Of a stretch of DNA of 6,392 nucleotides, positions 6,049 through 6,392 are shown in pieces; the first letter of the stretch is position 1; each line of letters begins with the position of its first letter. The notes under the pieces were generated by a model that made no database searches, was not told the DNA's origin, and was given only the letters and a program-made list of their open reading frames with translations. The stretch covers positions 1 to 6,392 of the forward strand of contig JAHIVM010000494.1 of the NCBI GenBank assembly GCA_018816665.1. Direction: 5' to 3'. The DNA is from Candidatus Zixiibacteriota bacterium (GTDB lineage: Bacteria; Zixibacteria; MSB-5A5; GN15; FEB-12). Made by a program: the position numbers and the translations under genes.

Positions 6049-6392
6049 TCAGGAGTTGTTGGATTTCGGCAGGTGACAGGAAGCCAGTCCGCGCTTTTCG
6101 AGATACTGCTGGTGATATTCTTCTGCGCGGTAAAACATGGTCGCCGGGTTTATCTCCGTCACAATTGGATGGCGATGGATCCCGGAGGCACTCAGGCGCT
6201 CTTTGGATTCCCGGGCAGCCGTTTCCTGCTCAGGCGAGTGATAAAAGATGGCCGATCGATACTGGGTCCCTGTGTCGGGTCCTTGCCGGTTCAGCGTAGT
6301 CGGGTTGTGAGCACCCCAGAAAACATCAAGCAACTGCTCATAGGTCACGACCGACGAATCAAACTCAACTTCGACAGCCTCGGCATGATTGG
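6049..6392 (-). CDS. msrA: Peptide methionine sulfoxide reductase MsrA, 5'-truncated by the window edge
   Basis: C-terminal part of MsrA, which reduces S-methionine sulfoxide in proteins and free amino acids. The frame continues through the right edge: the codons before the GTG at 6348 read NHAEAVEVEFDSSV, matching the conserved HAE-VEV-FDP region, so that GTG is an internal Val. The hallmark blocks FWGAHNPTTLNRQG and GTQYRS follow, then AEEYHQQYLEKRG near the end. The tail contains a Cys in ASCHLPKS that may act as a resolving cysteine. The catalytic GCFW motif lies beyond the window. The gene stops 167 bases before the ppa start, with a separate promoter between them, so it is probably a separate transcription unit from ppa, or only read through into it. 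Confidence 0.93.
   Translation of the reverse strand, partial: NHAEAVEVEFDSSVVTYEQLLDVFWGAHNPTTLNRQGPDTGTQYRSAIFYHSPEQETAARESKERLSASGIHRHPIVTEINPATMFYRAEEYHQQYLEKRGLASCHLPKSNNS

Overview
The window carries seven genes at high coding density and about 57-58% GC (estimated by eye). Four lie on the + strand and three on the - strand, and the two sets converge with three bases between their stop codons near position 3994. The mix of Xer recombinase, ComF, GGDEF regulator, family I pyrophosphatase and a membrane-anchored reductive-dehalogenase-like protein points to a free-living, probably anaerobic or sediment-associated bacterium. A phylum cannot be fixed from the sequence. An uncultured FCB-type lineage such as Zixibacteria is only a guess from general gene style.

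The + strand starts with the 3' part of a ComF-type phosphoribosyltransferase (1-542). After one base comes a complete XerD-like tyrosine recombinase (544-1452). Next is a two-domain regulator with a degenerate receiver and a variant GGDEF domain (1397-2395), whose start probably lies inside xerD. These three look like one transcription unit. A 103-bp gap containing a perfect 11-bp tandem repeat then leads to a 497-residue, membrane-anchored protein with a YiiX/NlpC-P60-like permuted papain fold (2499-3992).

The - strand, read from the right edge, begins with the 3' part of msrA (6392-6049). A 167-bp gap follows, holding a GC-rich palindrome and a good sigma-70-type promoter. Then come inorganic pyrophosphatase (ppa, 5881-5327) and, overlapping it by ATGA, a reductive-dehalogenase (RdhA)-like iron-sulfur protein (5330-3996).

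The RdhA-like protein is the most interesting item. It has three N-terminal transmembrane helices in place of a twin-arginine signal, no RdhB anchor gene beside it, and charged loops that predict a cytoplasm-facing catalytic domain. It appears to be transcribed with, and translationally coupled to, a housekeeping pyrophosphatase. No CRISPR array, RNA gene, insertion sequence or att site was seen.
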